A DNA stretch of 54,898 nt from Vicinamibacteria bacterium (GCA_022820825.1 JAJEEU010000105.1:1-54898), one strand, 5' to 3'; shown: positions 38,481 to 46,974, numbered from the stretch's first letter. The notes: generated by a model from the letters alone, not told the origin. Translations and numbers: made by a program.

Positions 38481-38564
38481 GCGGAAGTGGCGGAACTGGC
38501 AGACGCGCAAGCCTCAGGAGCTTGTGGGCTTCGGCTCGTGGGGGTTCAAATCCCCCCTTCCGCA
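38481..38564 (+). tRNA. tRNA-Leu (anticodon CAG)
   Basis: The acceptor arms GCGGAAG (38481-38487) and CTTCCGC (38557-38563) pair perfectly, with discriminator A at 38564. The anticodon arm GCAAGC-CTCAGGA-GCTTGT has a seven-base loop with CAG in the middle, so it reads CUG codons. The long variable arm after it is typical of class II (Leu/Ser) tRNAs. GGGGGTTCAAATCCCCC is the T arm. CCA is not encoded. A structured repeat begins 13 nt downstream. Confidence 0.95.
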
Positions 38565-38576
38565 TTCATTGTTATT

Positions 38577-38692
38577 TGGGGCTGCGCCCCAAACCCCCGG
38601 CGGCTGCTAGCGGGGACCCCATAGCCCCGCGCCGCGCCGCCGGGCCGCGCCGTGCGCGGCTTGGGGACTGCTGCCCGGATCAAGCAGTCCCC
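38577..38692 (+). repeat. Structured gene-end element, copy D
   Basis: TGGGGC (38577-38582) pairs with GCCCCA (38586-38591). CCCGGCGGC (38596-38604) pairs with GCCGCCGGG (38636-38644). GCCGCGC (38644-38650) pairs with GCGCGGC (38654-38660) around CGT. GGGGACTGCT (38663-38672) pairs with AGCAGTCCCC (38683-38692). The layout matches copies A-C, but the last stem has a different sequence that still pairs. It follows tRNA-Leu in the same orientation. From 38693 to the gene end at 38779 no further feature was seen. Confidence 0.8.
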
Positions 38693-38778
38693 TTCCTTGT
38701 TCAACCCCTGCAGCCAATACCGGAAGCCATTTCTCAGGGCAAGCGCTCGCGCCCCCCTGTCCCCGGCCGCGTGTTTGG

Positions 38779-39225
38779 CTACTGTTCCGCCGGTTGCGGG
38801 CGATCGCCGGTGGCGGCGGTGTCCTGCAGGCCGAGGTAGCCGATGAAGAAGCGGCTGCCGTCGGCGTACACCAGCGTCTGCCCGTTCGCCCGCAGCGAGC
38901 CATCCTTCGACTGGTAGCCGTCGATCGTGACGCGCGCGCCGGGCGGGATCGAGTCGGGCGAGAAGCCGCGCCGCAGCAGGTTCATGGGCGCCGCCGCCTC
39001 GATCTCCCATACGTGCGCGCTGCCGTCCGCGCCGGCGACGCTGATGTGAATCCACGGGTGGGGATTGATCCATTCCACCCGCACGACCTCACCCGTCACG
39101 GTAACGGGGCGGCTGCGGTCGAACTCGTTGACTTCGATGTGGTGGGCCAGCACGGCCGCGCCGCCGGAAACCGTTGCCGCCAGCAGCGCGGCGCCGGCCA
39201 GCACCGCGCCTCGTCTACCGTTCAT
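38779..39225 (-). CDS. DUF6152 family exported protein
   Basis: This 148-residue protein has a signal peptide (GAALLAATVSGGAAVLA) followed by HHIEVNEFDRSRPVTVTGEV, VEWINPHPWIHI, and WEIEAAAPMNLLRRGF with PPGARVTIDGYQSKDGSLRA. This fits the DUF6152 pattern as I recall it; the fold is a small beta barrel of unknown role. Its ATG overlaps the stop of the YACHEGNY paralogue P2 by one base (TGATG), so the two are translated together and probably act in the same place, the periplasm or cell surface. Confidence 0.8.
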   Translation of the reverse strand: MNGRRGAVLAGAALLAATVSGGAAVLAHHIEVNEFDRSRPVTVTGEVVRVEWINPHPWIHISVAGADGSAHVWEIEAAAPMNLLRRGFSPDSIPPGARVTIDGYQSKDGSLRANGQTLVYADGSRFFIGYLGLQDTAATGDRPQPAEQ

Positions 39226-40190
39226 CAGTTACCTCCCGCCGACGCGCCCGCCAGGATGTTGTACAGCCCGTAGTTCCCCTCGTGGCAGGCGTACTCGTAC
39301 ATCGGGTGCGGATTGCGCTGCATGGGCACGGCGAACGTCCAGTCGCTCGTCCAGACGGTCGGGTCGCTCACCGTGACCTCGTACAGCAGCGTGTCCTCGG
39401 CCACCCGCGTGAAGCGCTCGGTCAGGCGCATGTTCGGCCCGGAGTTGCTGAACATCGTCTCGCGCAGGAAGTTGGTCGATTCCACCACCAGCGTGTCGCC
39501 GTCCCAGTGCGCGCGCGGGTCGCCGCTCCACTGCCGCACGCCGGCGGGCAGGTGCGCGCGGCCGTCCAGCGGCGCGATGCGCGAGTCGTTGATCATCTCG
39601 TTCATGATCACGACGTGGTCCTCGGTCTGGAACAACTGCATGTTGTTGTTGTAGGCGCCGGGCGTCATCGGCGGCCCGGTGTTGAAGCCGAGGATGCAGC
39701 GCACGCGGGGCCCGCCCGGCCCCAGGTCCTCCACGAACCCGCCGGGCGTCGGCGCGTCCGGGTCCACCCCGCGGCGCGCGCGCCGCATCTCCGCGAGGCT
39801 GCGCTGCTTCGTCGGCGTCAGGGCGGGGATGCGGCCGTCGGGCGGGTCGATGACCAGCGACGTCCGCTCGGTGGTCACCGAGATCCCTTCGTCGAACCAG
39901 AAGTCGTTGTAGGGCACGACCCGGCCGGAGGTGTCCATGTCGCGGCTGCGGCGGCGGATCGTCTCCTCGGAGAACTCCGCCGCCTGTTCGTCCGTGAAGG
40001 TCTCCGTCCCGGCCAGGTCGGTCGGCCGCTCCATCGGCGTCAGGCTGCGGAAATCCCACACGCCCTGGAGATCCGGCGCGCCCCACGCCGTCCGCGGCGC
40101 GGTGTACGGCTCGGACTGGGCCACGGCTGCGACCGGCGCCAGCACGGCGGCGGCCGCGATCAACAACGCGACGAGCAAGCGATGACGCAT
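39225..40190 (-). CDS. Secreted YACHEGNY-family protein, paralogue P2
   Basis: This 321-residue protein has a signal peptide ending VAAVAQS. Its motifs in order are AWGAPDLQGVW, RTSLVIDPPDGR, VRCILGF, QTEDHVVIMNEMINDSR, PLDGRAHL, W-SGDPRAHWDGDTLVVEST and YEYACHEGNYGLYNILAG. Compared with P1, this copy has NEMINDSRIAP where P1 has VEMIHDARIIP, so the His of that motif is not invariant. It is translationally coupled to the DUF6152 gene. GGAGG precedes the ATG. The function is unknown. Confidence 0.8.
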   Translation of the reverse strand: MRHRLLVALLIAAAAVLAPVAAVAQSEPYTAPRTAWGAPDLQGVWDFRSLTPMERPTDLAGTETFTDEQAAEFSEETIRRRSRDMDTSGRVVPYNDFWFDEGISVTTERTSLVIDPPDGRIPALTPTKQRSLAEMRRARRGVDPDAPTPGGFVEDLGPGGPRVRCILGFNTGPPMTPGAYNNNMQLFQTEDHVVIMNEMINDSRIAPLDGRAHLPAGVRQWSGDPRAHWDGDTLVVESTNFLRETMFSNSGPNMRLTERFTRVAEDTLLYEVTVSDPTVWTSDWTFAVPMQRNPHPMYEYACHEGNYGLYNILAGASAGGN

Positions 40191-40205
40191 GCCACACCTC
40201 CCCTT

Positions 40206-40243
40206 CGCGCGTATTCCCGCTACGCGCGCTTCCGTGCAGTATA
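40206..40243 (-). promoter_or_regulatory. TATACTGC -10 motif and 5' hairpin of the P2-DUF6152 operon
   Basis: On the minus strand TATACTGC occupies 40243-40236. A perfect 8-bp inverted repeat, CGCGCGTA (40206-40213) and TACGCGCG (40221-40228), lies immediately after the expected transcription start and before the GGGGAGG ribosome site. It would put a stable hairpin at the 5' end of the mRNA. Confidence 0.5.
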
Positions 40244-40253
40244 ACGCCGGCTC

Positions 40254-41402
40254 CTAGGGGTGGGTGCCCCAGACCAGCTCGGCCAGGAACCCGGCCGGTA
40301 TGCCGACGACGAACAGCGCCAGGCTGACCAGCAGCAGGCGCGGATAGATGGGCGTCCTCACCGCGCGGTGCGACAGCTCGACGCGCACGGCCTCCAGCTC
40401 GTCGATCGCCTCGTAGGCGCGCGCCAGGCTGCGCTCGTCCGTCACGTCGAAGTAGTCGCCGCCGAACTGGCGGATCATGTCGATCAGCGGGGGCGCCTCG
40501 GACGACTCCGCGCCGCTGCCGGCATCGCGCGCGTTGATGTAGATCATGTACGGCACGATGTTGCGCTGGTTCAGCGCCGCGAGCTCCGCCGCGGGCACCT
40601 CGTCGACATCGGCGTCGGTGATGATCAGCACGGCCCGATCGAGGTTTGCGTTCCCCCGGGAGCTTGCCTCGTCGCTGTCGAAGAACTTCACGATCGACTG
40701 CAGCGCGCGGATCAGGTTGGTGTTCCCCTCCGTCGGAATGATCCGCACCTTGTCCGGCGGCACGTGGATCTGGTCGCGGCTCGAGCGGAACTGGGGCGCG
40801 AGCAGCCGCACGGTCACGTACGGCGCCTCGAACACCTGGAAGTAGTACAGCTCGTCGTCCAGGATGAAGTCGTCCACCATGTACGGGTAGGACGAGAACA
40901 TCCAGAGCGACACGCGGTCGTTCTTGTCCCGCCGCATCTCCAGGAAGTCGAGGTGCGCCTCGCGCGCCACCTCCGCGCGCGAGCGGCCGGTCTCCGGAAA
41001 CTCCCAGGCCATCGACAGCGACGTGTCGACCAGGTCGACGCGCACCCGCGACTCGACGTCGCCCGCGACTTCCTCGGTGCCGGTCAGGAAGGGGTCGGAG
41101 ACGGCCACCAGCAGCGCGGCGACCGCCAGCAGCAGCAGCACCTTCGGGCAGTGGTACAGCGCGCGCACGAACGGGCCGCGGCGGAGCTTCTGATGGATGA
41201 GATGGCCGGAGTGATGGCGCGAGTGCCCGCGCGGCCGGAACAGCACGCGGTACGCCGTCAGCGCGAGCGCGCCGACCACGACGGCGGCCAGCAGGAACCC
41301 CAGGTCCACGTCGCCGTAGCGCACCTGGTCGAACTCGGTGGCGCCCAGCTCCTCGACGCGGATCCGCAGGAAGTCGGAGAACTCCGCCCAGTCGATCAGC
41401 AT
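40254..41402 (-). CDS. Membrane-anchored VWA domain protein (BatA-like)
   Basis: This 382-residue protein has two N-terminal membrane segments (GFLLAAVVVGALALTAYRVL and VLLLLAVAALLVAVS), a VWA domain, and a C-terminal membrane segment (LLLVSLALFVVGIPAGFLAE). The metal-ion site DTSLS is at 126-130, and AVLIITDADVDEVPAAE is the later core strand. The topology is that of BatA/BatB proteins, which usually sit beside a MoxR ATPase. Here no ATPase is adjacent, and the MoxR at 12575 already has its own VWA partner. It lies 54 nt after the P3 gene on the same strand. Confidence 0.85.
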   Translation of the reverse strand: MLIDWAEFSDFLRIRVEELGATEFDQVRYGDVDLGFLLAAVVVGALALTAYRVLFRPRGHSRHHSGHLIHQKLRRGPFVRALYHCPKVLLLLAVAALLVAVSDPFLTGTEEVAGDVESRVRVDLVDTSLSMAWEFPETGRSRAEVAREAHLDFLEMRRDKNDRVSLWMFSSYPYMVDDFILDDELYYFQVFEAPYVTVRLLAPQFRSSRDQIHVPPDKVRIIPTEGNTNLIRALQSIVKFFDSDEASSRGNANLDRAVLIITDADVDEVPAAELAALNQRNIVPYMIYINARDAGSGAESSEAPPLIDMIRQFGGDYFDVTDERSLARAYEAIDELEAVRVELSHRAVRTPIYPRLLLVSLALFVVGIPAGFLAELVWGTHP

Positions 41403-41456
41403 CGTGCTCCGCGGGCGGGCGCGGGCGGCAACTCTACCGGGACCGGCACGCTGCTG

Positions 41457-42470
41457 CTACCGCGACCCGTCCACCGCTTGCGTGTTCTTGTTGCGCGCGC
41501 CGGCCAGGATCCCTTCGAGGCCGTAGTTCCCTTCATGGCAGGCGTATTCGTACAGCGGGCCGTCGGTGCGCCGCAGCGGGAACAGCGCGGTCCAGGGGCG
41601 CGTGAACGAGTTCGGGTCCTCGACCGTGAACTCGTACAGCACCGTGTCGTCATCGACGCGCCACAGCCGCTCCACGAGCTGCGTGTCCGCCGTCGAGCCG
41701 CGGAACGCCGTCTCCCGCAGGTAGTTCGTCGTCTCGATCACCAGCACGTCGCCCTCCCAGCGGGCCCTGGAGTCGCCGCTCCACTGGCGCAGCTCGCCGT
41801 GCGGCCGCCCGTCGGTCGGAATGATGCGCGCGTTGTGGACCATCTCGTTGTAGATGACCACCTGCCCGGGCGTCTGGAAGATCATGACGTTGTTGTTGTA
41901 GGCGCTCGGCACCATCGGCGGACCCGCGTTGAAGCCCAGGATGCAGCGGTCCTGGAGGCTGCGGTCCGTGTACGAGTCGGCAAATCCGGCGGACAGGTTC
42001 GCCCGCGTGATGCGGAGCTTCTCGCGCGCCGCGTCGGTGTACGGAATCCTGCCGCTCGGCGGGTCGACGACCAGCGACGTGCGCTTGTCGCGCGTCAGCT
42101 CGACGCCGCGCTCGTACCAGAATTCGTTGTACGACAGCACCCCGCCTTCGGAGCGCGGCGCGTAGCCGGCCCAGGGGGCGCCCGTGATCGGGTCGAACAG
42201 GTCGCGGTTCTGGGCGCGGCGTCGCGCCTCCTCGAACTCCGCTGCTTCCTCCGCCGACAGCGTCACCCTGCCCTCCAGCTCCTCGGGGCGCTCCATCGGC
42301 GTGATGGTCCGGAAGGTGTACGTGCCCTGCAGGTCGGGCACTCCCTCGGGCGTGCGCGCCGGAGACCAGCCGGCCCGCGGGTCACGCTCGATCTGGGCCC
42401 CGGCGTCAGCGGGGCCGACAAGCGCGAACGTCACGGCGATCAGCAGCACGGTGCGGAAGCTGCAGCTCAT
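41457..42470 (-). CDS. Secreted YACHEGNY-family protein, paralogue P3
   Basis: This 337-residue protein has a signal peptide ending GPADAGAQ. It has EGVPDLQGTYTFRTITPMER, KRTSLVVDPPSGR, DRCILGFNAGPPM, YNNNVMIFQTPGQVVIYNEM, NARIIPTDGRPH, W-SGDSRARWEGDVLVIETT and YEYACHEGNYGLEGILAGAR. Relative to P1 it has a longer region after the first motif (about residues 70-110). The ATG at 42470 follows GGGAGGA. TATTGT at 42502-42497 is a possible -10. The function is unknown. Confidence 0.8.
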   Translation of the reverse strand: MSCSFRTVLLIAVTFALVGPADAGAQIERDPRAGWSPARTPEGVPDLQGTYTFRTITPMERPEELEGRVTLSAEEAAEFEEARRRAQNRDLFDPITGAPWAGYAPRSEGGVLSYNEFWYERGVELTRDKRTSLVVDPPSGRIPYTDAAREKLRITRANLSAGFADSYTDRSLQDRCILGFNAGPPMVPSAYNNNVMIFQTPGQVVIYNEMVHNARIIPTDGRPHGELRQWSGDSRARWEGDVLVIETTNYLRETAFRGSTADTQLVERLWRVDDDTVLYEFTVEDPNSFTRPWTALFPLRRTDGPLYEYACHEGNYGLEGILAGARNKNTQAVDGSR

Positions 42471-42542
42471 TCTGAATCCTCCCATGGGGAATGCGCACAA
42501 TAGTGTCCCACCAGGTCGGTCGGACGCAAGCGCGGCCCCGCC

Positions 42543-43163
42543 TCATGCAACCGGGAGGCCGCGGTAGACCGACAGCCGCCAGTCGGGACCGACGGCCGCC
42601 GGGAGGTCGCGGCGCGCCCGCAGCGGCAGCTCGTCGACGTCCACCGACCGGTCGTGCGTGAACAGGCAGAGCGTGGCGTCCGGTCCGGCGTGGCGGGCGA
42701 CGAACCGCGCCAGGCGCTGCTGGTTGCCGTCCGGATAGTTGATGATGACGAGCGGCGCGCCGAGATCCACGCCGCACGACCCGTAGGTGGCCGGGTCGCA
42801 GTAGTCGCCCTCGATCAGACGCACCGCGGCGTAGCCGCCGCCGCGCCGCCGCAGCGCGCGCAGGTTCTCCTCCGCCTGCCCGAACAGGACGGGATCGCGC
42901 TCGATCCCGCACACCGGCCGCGCGGGCTCCAGGTGCGCCATGACCGCCGCAACCCGGCCGTCGCCGCTGCCCGCGTCGACCACGGGCGGCGGCGGCGGGC
43001 CGGAGCCCAGCACCCCCATCTCGCGCAGCAGCGCGGCGACCTCCATGATCTGCGGGACTGCGGACGGCACCCAGATGCCCGCGACCGTCTTGCGGATCGG
43101 CACGCCGCCCGCCAGCGCCCGCTCCGACCGGTCGAATACCGCCTGCAGGTGCCTGACGGACAT
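42543..43163 (-). CDS. SAM-dependent methyltransferase-like protein
   Basis: This protein of 206 residues has the class-I methyltransferase motif VVDAGSGDGRVAAVMAHLE, followed by the acidic strand end VCGIERDPVLFGQAEENLRA. LIEGDYCDPATYG matches motif II/III positions. It has no N-terminal signal. The substrate is not predictable: similar small proteins act on proteins, RNA or small molecules. The ATG at 43163 was preferred over an upstream TTG at 43172. Its 3' end is 73 nt before the P3 start on the same strand. Confidence 0.75.
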   Translation of the reverse strand: MSVRHLQAVFDRSERALAGGVPIRKTVAGIWVPSAVPQIMEVAALLREMGVLGSGPPPPPVVDAGSGDGRVAAVMAHLEPARPVCGIERDPVLFGQAEENLRALRRRGGGYAAVRLIEGDYCDPATYGSCGVDLGAPLVIINYPDGNQQRLARFVARHAGPDATLCLFTHDRSVDVDELPLRARRDLPAAVGPDWRLSVYRGLPVA

Positions 43164-43207
43164 CCCCGGCAAGCATATTCGACCCGCCCGCGACGTGTGC
43201 GCACTGC

Positions 43208-43227
43208 TATACTGCGGGCAACCCGCA
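43208..43227 (+). promoter_or_regulatory. TATACTGC -10 motif and palindrome before paralogue P4
   Basis: TATACTGC (43208-43215) overlaps a perfect 6-bp inverted repeat, TGCGGG (43213-43218) and CCCGCA (43222-43227). The palindrome covers the expected transcription start, so a repressor site is as likely as an RNA hairpin. GGAGG (43233-43237) and the ATG (43244) follow. Confidence 0.45.
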
Positions 43228-43243
43228 ACACCGGAGGTGGATC

Positions 43244-44227
43244 ATGCAACCTCGCCCCTCGCACTCGACGCACGCGCCGTGGTTGGCGGTATTCCTCGTG
43301 GCATTCGTCGCGGCCGGGCTCGCCGCGCCGGCGGCCGGACAGGACAGCGGCGGCTGGACGGTGCCCCGCACGTCATGGGGCGCTCCCGACTTCCAGGGCG
43401 TCTGGACCGCGAACGAGATGCACGCCGTCCCGCTGGAGCGGCCCGAGGACCTGGGCGACTCGGGAACGCTGTCGGACGAAGCAGCCGCCGAGCGGCGCGA
43501 GGCCCAGACCCAGCGCACGGTCAACGCCGAGGGGATCGGCAACTACGACCGCGCCTTCCGGGATACCGCGCTCGGCTACACCAAGCAGGAGCCGTCCACG
43601 CAGGCGTCGCTCGTCGTCGACCCGCCGGACGGCCGCCTGCCGCCGCTGACGCCCGAGGAAGAGCGCCGGCTCGAAGAGAACCCGCGGCGGCGCGTCGTGC
43701 GGACCACCAACTGGGAAGAAATGGGCAACTGGCCGCGCTGCATCACGCGCGGGGCGCTCACCATCGTCCAGCCGAGCGGCTACAACAACGGCGTGCAGAT
43801 CGTGCAGGGACCCGGCTACGTCGCCATCACCAAGGAGATGCTGCACGAGACGCGCATCGTTCCGGTCGACGGGAGCGCGCACGTCGGCGAGAACGTGACC
43901 ACGTGGTCGGGCGATGCGCGGGGCCGCTGGGAGGGCGACACGATGGTGGTCGAGATCGCCAACTTCAACGGCCGCAGCAGCCTGTTCGGCGCGAGCGCGA
44001 ACGCGCGCCTGACGGAGCGCTTCACCCTGATCGGACCGGGCCGGCTCGAGTACCTGTTCACCGTCGAGGATCCGACGGTGTGGACGCGCCCCTGGACCGG
44101 GCGGATGACCATCTCGAAGGACGACTCGCAGTACGAGCTCGTCGAGTACGCGTGCCACGAGGGCAACTACGCCATGATCAACACGCTGAGCGGCGCGCGC
44201 GCCCTGCAGGAAGCCGAGGGCCGCTAG
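43244..44227 (+). CDS. Secreted YACHEGNY-family protein, paralogue P4
   Basis: This 327-residue protein has a signal peptide ending LAAPAAGQ. Motifs present are SWGAPDFQGVWTANEMHAVP, ASLVVDPPDGRLPPLTPEEE, PRCITRG, NNGVQIVQGPGYVAITKEML, ETRIVPVDGSAHV, W-SGDARGRWEGDTMVVEIA and VEYACHEGNYAMINTLSGAR. It is the most diverged of the five: the QTPDHV block reads QGPGYV and MIHDAR reads MLHETR. A metallo-beta-lactamase-fold gene follows 31 nt later on the same strand. The function is unknown. Confidence 0.8.
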   Translation: MQPRPSHSTHAPWLAVFLVAFVAAGLAAPAAGQDSGGWTVPRTSWGAPDFQGVWTANEMHAVPLERPEDLGDSGTLSDEAAAERREAQTQRTVNAEGIGNYDRAFRDTALGYTKQEPSTQASLVVDPPDGRLPPLTPEEERRLEENPRRRVVRTTNWEEMGNWPRCITRGALTIVQPSGYNNGVQIVQGPGYVAITKEMLHETRIVPVDGSAHVGENVTTWSGDARGRWEGDTMVVEIANFNGRSSLFGASANARLTERFTLIGPGRLEYLFTVEDPTVWTRPWTGRMTISKDDSQYELVEYACHEGNYAMINTLSGARALQEAEGR

Positions 44228-44258
44228 GCAGCAGGCAGTCGGAAAGCCGGAGGTAGTG

Positions 44259-45179
44259 ATGAAGCGCAGCATCGTTTTGGCCCTGTTGATGGGTTTCGGC
44301 GCCGTCTCGCTGGGGGTGCTGGCCGCCCAGGACGGCCAGATGGAAATCGAGGTCGAACAGCTCGAGGACAACCTGTACGTCCTCCGCGGCCAGGGCGGCG
44401 GCGGCAACACGGCGGTGTTCGTCACGACGGACGGCGTCGTGGTCGTCGACTCGAAGAACCCGGGCTGGGGCGAGCCGATACTCGAGGCCATCCAGGAGTT
44501 GACGAGCAACCCGGTGACGACGCTCATCAACACCCACAGCCACCACGACCACGTGAGCGGCAACGTCGCCTTCGCGGAGACCGTGCAGATCGTGGCGCAC
44601 GAGACCACCCGGGACAACATGCGCGTGATGCGGCCCTACACCGGCCGGACGGAGCCGCCCGCCAACGTGTTCCGCGACTCCGGCGGGCACGGGATTCCGA
44701 TGCGTACGTTCCTGGGGACGCTGACGCTCGGCGAGGGCGCCGACCGTGTCGATCTGTACCACTTCGGCCGCGGCCACACCGGCGGCGACGCCTGGGTCGC
44801 CTTCCCGGCCCTGCGGACGCTCCACGCGGGCGACATCTTCCTCGGCCAGCGCGTGCCGTTCATCGACGCCGAGAACGGCGGCAGCGGGGTCGACCTGCCG
44901 GACACGCTGCTCGACGCGCACCAGAACATACGGGGCATCGACACCATCATCACGGGCCACGGCGGGCAGATGACGTGGGACGACCTGGCCGAATGGGCCG
45001 CGTTCAACCGCGATTTCCTGCAGGTGGTGCGCGACGGCCTGTCCGCCGGCCGGTCGGTGGACGACATCGCCGCCGCCTGGTCGCTGCCCGCCGCGTATTC
45101 GCACTACGACGCCCCCAACGAGGCGGGGGTACGGCGCAACGTCCAGGTGATCGCCGACGAGATCGCGGCGGGCCGGTAG
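44259..45179 (+). CDS. Secreted metallo-beta-lactamase-fold hydrolase
   Basis: This 306-residue protein has a signal peptide (VLALLMGFGAVSLGVLAAQ). The zinc site is complete: NTHSHHDHVSGN gives His93, His95, Asp97 and His98, GRGHTGGD and HAGDIFLG supply the bridging ligands, and TGHGG the last His. The family covers lactamases, lactonases, glyoxalase II and others; this one cannot be placed more closely. A GGAGG motif precedes ATG 44259. It lies between P4 and an NCS2 permease on the same strand, so the three may form an operon. Confidence 0.88.
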   Translation: MKRSIVLALLMGFGAVSLGVLAAQDGQMEIEVEQLEDNLYVLRGQGGGGNTAVFVTTDGVVVVDSKNPGWGEPILEAIQELTSNPVTTLINTHSHHDHVSGNVAFAETVQIVAHETTRDNMRVMRPYTGRTEPPANVFRDSGGHGIPMRTFLGTLTLGEGADRVDLYHFGRGHTGGDAWVAFPALRTLHAGDIFLGQRVPFIDAENGGSGVDLPDTLLDAHQNIRGIDTIITGHGGQMTWDDLAEWAAFNRDFLQVVRDGLSAGRSVDDIAAAWSLPAAYSHYDAPNEAGVRRNVQVIADEIAAGR

Positions 45180-45191
45180 CAACCGCTCGCC

Positions 45192-46946
45192 GTGGAATCT
45201 GGTTCGGCCAACGGCAGCCAGGACGTCCGCTACCAGCCCGACGAGCGGCCGCCGCTGCCGCTCACCGTGGGCCTCGGCCTGCAGTACGCCGCGCTCACCG
45301 TCGCCGGCGTCATCCTGTCGCCGGTGATCCTGGTCGGCGCGGCCGACGGCAGCGAGGCCTACATGTCGTGGGTCGTGTTCGCCGCGCTCCTGGTCTGCGG
45401 CGCCACCACGGTAATCCAGGTCGCGCGCGTGGGGCGGATCGGCTCCGGCTACCTGCTGCTCATGGGCAGCAGCAGCGCCTTCCTCGCCATCTGCGTCGCG
45501 GCGCTAGAACGGGGCGGCGGCGGACTGCTGGGGAGCCTGATCATCGTCTCTTCCCTGTGCCAGTTCCTGCTGGCCGCAAAGCTCTCGCTGTTCCGGAAGA
45601 TCTTCACGCCGACCGTCGCGGGCACCGTGCTGATGCTGATTCCGATCTCGCTTTCGGCGCTCATCCTGCGCAAGCTGACCGACGTGCCGGCGGACGCCGC
45701 ACCCATGGCGGCGCCGGTTACCGCGCTGGTCACCCTGGGCGTGATAGCCGCGATCTCGATCCGCGGCTCCGGCGCCTGGCGGCTCTGGGCGGCGGCCCTG
45801 GGCATCGTCGCCGGCAGCGCCCTCGGCGGCCTGGCCTTCGGCATCTACGACACCGGGCGCGTCCTGGAGGCGGCGTGGATCGGGCTTCCGGCGCTGGCCT
45901 GGCCCGGCATCGACCTGAGTTTCGGAGTCGAATTCTGGGCGCTGCTGCCCGTGTTCGTCATCCTGACGCTCGTCGGCGCCCTGGACACGATTGGAGACTG
46001 CATCGCCATCCAGCGCATCTCGTGGCGCCGGCCGCGGGCCATCGATTTCCAGTCGATCCAGGGCGCGCTGGCCGCCGACGGCGTGGGCAACCTGCTGTCC
46101 GGCCTGCTGGGCACGCTGCCGAACACCACCTACGTGCACAGCATCGCGGTGGCCGACATCACGCGGGTGACGGCCCGCGCCGTCGGGATCTGCGTCGGGA
46201 TCATATTCGTGGTGCTGGCGTTCCTGCCGAAGCTGGTGGCGGTAGTCGTCGCCATGCCGGGTCCGGTGGTAGCCGCCTACATGATCGTGATAGCGGCGTC
46301 GCTCTTCATCCTCGGCGTCCGGATTCTCGTGCACGACGGCCTCGACTATCGCAAGGGCGTCGCCGTGGGCCTCGCCTTCTGGCTGGGGCTCGCGTTCGAG
46401 CTCGACTGGATCTTCCCCGCGTATTTCCAGGGCATGTGGAGCGATCTGTTCGGCAACGGCCTGACGGTCGGCGGCGTGACCGTGATCGCGCTGACGCAGT
46501 TCGTGGAGCTGACGGGGCCGCGCGCCCGGCGCCTGAAGACGGAGCTGACGCGGGAGAACTTCCCGCAGATCGATGCGTTTCTGGCCGCGTTCGCCGCGCG
46601 CGGCAAGCGCGACGGTGAAATGACCGAGCGGCTCCGCGCGGTCGGCGAGGAGCTGCTGCTGACGCTGACCCATCCGACGGCCGACGGCGCGGCGCCGGCG
46701 GGACGGCGCCTGCTGCTCGTCGCGCGGGACGACGGCGACGCGGTCGACCTGGAGTTTGCGGCAACCAGCAGCGACGCCAACCTGGAGGACCAGCTCGCGC
46801 TGCTGGGCGACCAGGTTGCCGGACCGCCCGTCGAGGAAGAGATCTCGCTACGGCTGCTGCGCCACTACGCGTCGTCCGTGCGCCACCAGCAGTTCCACGA
46901 CACGGACGTGATCACCGTCCGCGTCGGACCGCCTCGATCCCTGTGA
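45192..46946 (+). CDS. NCS2-type nucleobase permease with C-terminal RsbW-like domain
   Basis: This 584-residue protein starts with a GTG. Residues of about 20-450 are a uracil/xanthine permease core with many hydrophobic segments and the family motifs YLLLMGSSSAFL, FTPTVAGTVLMLIP and GNLLSGLLGTLPNTTYVHSI. Residues of about 455-584 are soluble: TERLRAVGEELLLTLTHP, then RRLLLVARDDGDAVDLEFAA, then ISLRLLRHYASSVRHQQFHD. This order resembles histidine-kinase-like ATPase folds of the RsbW/anti-sigma type, with a degraded N box (EELLLTL). A transporter fused to such a domain is unusual and may sense or regulate. The start is 12 nt after the lactamase-fold gene. Confidence 0.82.
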   Translation: MESGSANGSQDVRYQPDERPPLPLTVGLGLQYAALTVAGVILSPVILVGAADGSEAYMSWVVFAALLVCGATTVIQVARVGRIGSGYLLLMGSSSAFLAICVAALERGGGGLLGSLIIVSSLCQFLLAAKLSLFRKIFTPTVAGTVLMLIPISLSALILRKLTDVPADAAPMAAPVTALVTLGVIAAISIRGSGAWRLWAAALGIVAGSALGGLAFGIYDTGRVLEAAWIGLPALAWPGIDLSFGVEFWALLPVFVILTLVGALDTIGDCIAIQRISWRRPRAIDFQSIQGALAADGVGNLLSGLLGTLPNTTYVHSIAVADITRVTARAVGICVGIIFVVLAFLPKLVAVVVAMPGPVVAAYMIVIAASLFILGVRILVHDGLDYRKGVAVGLAFWLGLAFELDWIFPAYFQGMWSDLFGNGLTVGGVTVIALTQFVELTGPRARRLKTELTRENFPQIDAFLAAFAARGKRDGEMTERLRAVGEELLLTLTHPTADGAAPAGRRLLLVARDDGDAVDLEFAATSSDANLEDQLALLGDQVAGPPVEEEISLRLLRHYASSVRHQQFHDTDVITVRVGPPRSL

Positions 46947-46974
46947 GCCGCTGCCGGCGCGCGGCCCTGGAACG

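Noticed and set aside
38481..38692. Genomic island attachment site at tRNA-Leu
   Set aside because: No integrase gene and no repeat of the tRNA 3' end were found in the window. Only a structured repeat lies beside it.
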